From assembly GCF_000294655.1 (NCBI RefSeq), contig NZ_CAHP01000011.1, positions 54,595 to 118,594 on the forward strand: DNA of 64,000 bases, given 5' to 3'. A program made the position numbers and the translations under genes. Shown one piece after another: positions 63,755 to 64,000 of the stretch (its first letter is position 1; every line of letters begins with the position of its first letter). The DNA is from Magnetospirillum molischianum DSM 120. GTDB taxonomy: Bacteria > Pseudomonadota > Alphaproteobacteria > Rhodospirillales > Magnetospirillaceae. The notes under the pieces are model-generated. The model ran no database searches, was not told the DNA's origin, and worked only from the letters and a program-made list of their open reading frames with translations.

Positions 63755-64000
63755 TTATTCGCCCCGGAAGACTGGCTTGCGGCGAGCGCGAAAGGCGGCC
63801 AGTCCCTCGGCGTAATCGGCGGTCGAGAGAAAGCGGTAGCATTCCTCCATCTCGGCATCGGACGTTGGCCTGGAATCGTCCAGACGGCGCAGAAATGCCT
63901 TATGCCAGCGATTGACCAACGGCGCTCCGGCGGCGATACGACGAGCGGTGGCGGCGATTTCAGCCTCCAGGGCGTCATCCTCGACGACACGGGTAACCAG
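63755..64000 (-). CDS. Enoyl-CoA hydratase/isomerase family protein, C-terminal part
   Basis: The last 81 codons of a minus-strand gene are present, with the 5' part outside the window. The sequence reads LVTRVVEDDALEAEIAATA, then IAAGAPLVNRWHKAFLRRL, and ends ADYAEGLAAFRARRKPVFRGE. This is the characteristic C-terminal trimerisation helix and tail of crotonase-fold enoyl-CoA hydratases. The substrate and active-site residues cannot be judged from this fragment. Confidence 0.82.
   Translation of the reverse strand: MVTRVVEDDALEAEIAATARRIAAGAPLVNRWHKAFLRRLDDSRPTSDAEMEECYRFLSTADYAEGLAAFRARRKPVFRGE

Overview
The window looks like ordinary chromosome from an alphaproteobacterium, most likely a Rhodospirillales member of the Magnetospirillum/Phaeospirillum kind. 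The order is supported by MipZ and GapR (DUF2312), which are alphaproteobacterial hallmarks. It is also supported by a pyruvate dehydrogenase operon next to ftsB whose E1-beta carries a lipoyl domain, by the lptF-lptD-surA-pdxA-rsmA string, by high GC and by many GTG starts. The genus is a guess. I found no phage, insertion sequence or CRISPR array. One tRNA gene (Thr-GGT) is present.

Layout. 1-2.0 kb: cvpA (cut by the window edge) and radA. 2.1-7.2 kb: NCS2 purine permease, mipZ, a PAS histidine kinase and a degenerate GGDEF protein. 7.4-12.5 kb: ftsB and pdhA-pdhB-pdhC-lpdA, where the E2 has no lipoyl domain. 12.6-14.8 kb: two tandem phosphatidylserine decarboxylase homologues, one with a 48-bp coding repeat array and one lacking the Gly-Ser self-cleavage site. 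14.9-22.2 kb: two unknown proteins, nhaD, a CNNM/CorC protein, an amidohydrolase and mrp. 22.5-26.2 kb: hflK-hflC-degP. 26.3-35.2 kb: acyl-CoA dehydrogenase, then the outer-membrane biogenesis string lptF-lptD-surA-pdxA-rsmA, with lptG missing from its usual place. 35.2-44.3 kb: unknown proteins, a soluble chemoreceptor, alaS, a nuclease-like secreted protein, htpX and an alpha/beta hydrolase. 44.3-48.5 kb, all on the minus strand: chemoreceptor-like protein, paaI, paaK, N-formylglutamate amidohydrolase family protein and NUDIX hydrolase. 48.8-54.9 kb: second degenerate GGDEF protein, gapR, an ABC-2 exporter pair, tRNA-Thr, fliN overlapping cbiD, and small unknowns. 55.4-59.2 kb: pyk, then hcp and a bacteriohemerythrin diverging from a shared FNR-type palindrome. 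59.2-63.7 kb: a probable small RNA, a 1332-residue Pls-type single-module NRPS and a coupled ribbon-helix-helix protein. The window ends in a partial enoyl-CoA hydratase.

How the genes fit together. Envelope biogenesis and quality control dominate: LptF/LptD/SurA, HflKC, DegP, HtpX and the Psd pair. Central carbon metabolism is represented by PDH and pyruvate kinase, and CoA-ester metabolism by PaaK/PaaI and the acyl-CoA enzymes. Class-I-type Hcp, hemerythrin and CbiD point to a microaerobic or anaerobic lifestyle. The two chemoreceptors and FliN indicate motility.

The items most worth a second look are the Pls-like synthetase with the small-RNA candidate beside it, the Psd/pseudo-Psd pair, the PDH complex with its only local lipoyl arm on E1-beta, and the perfect 37-bp inverted repeat that contains both a TATAAT box and the lptF start codon.
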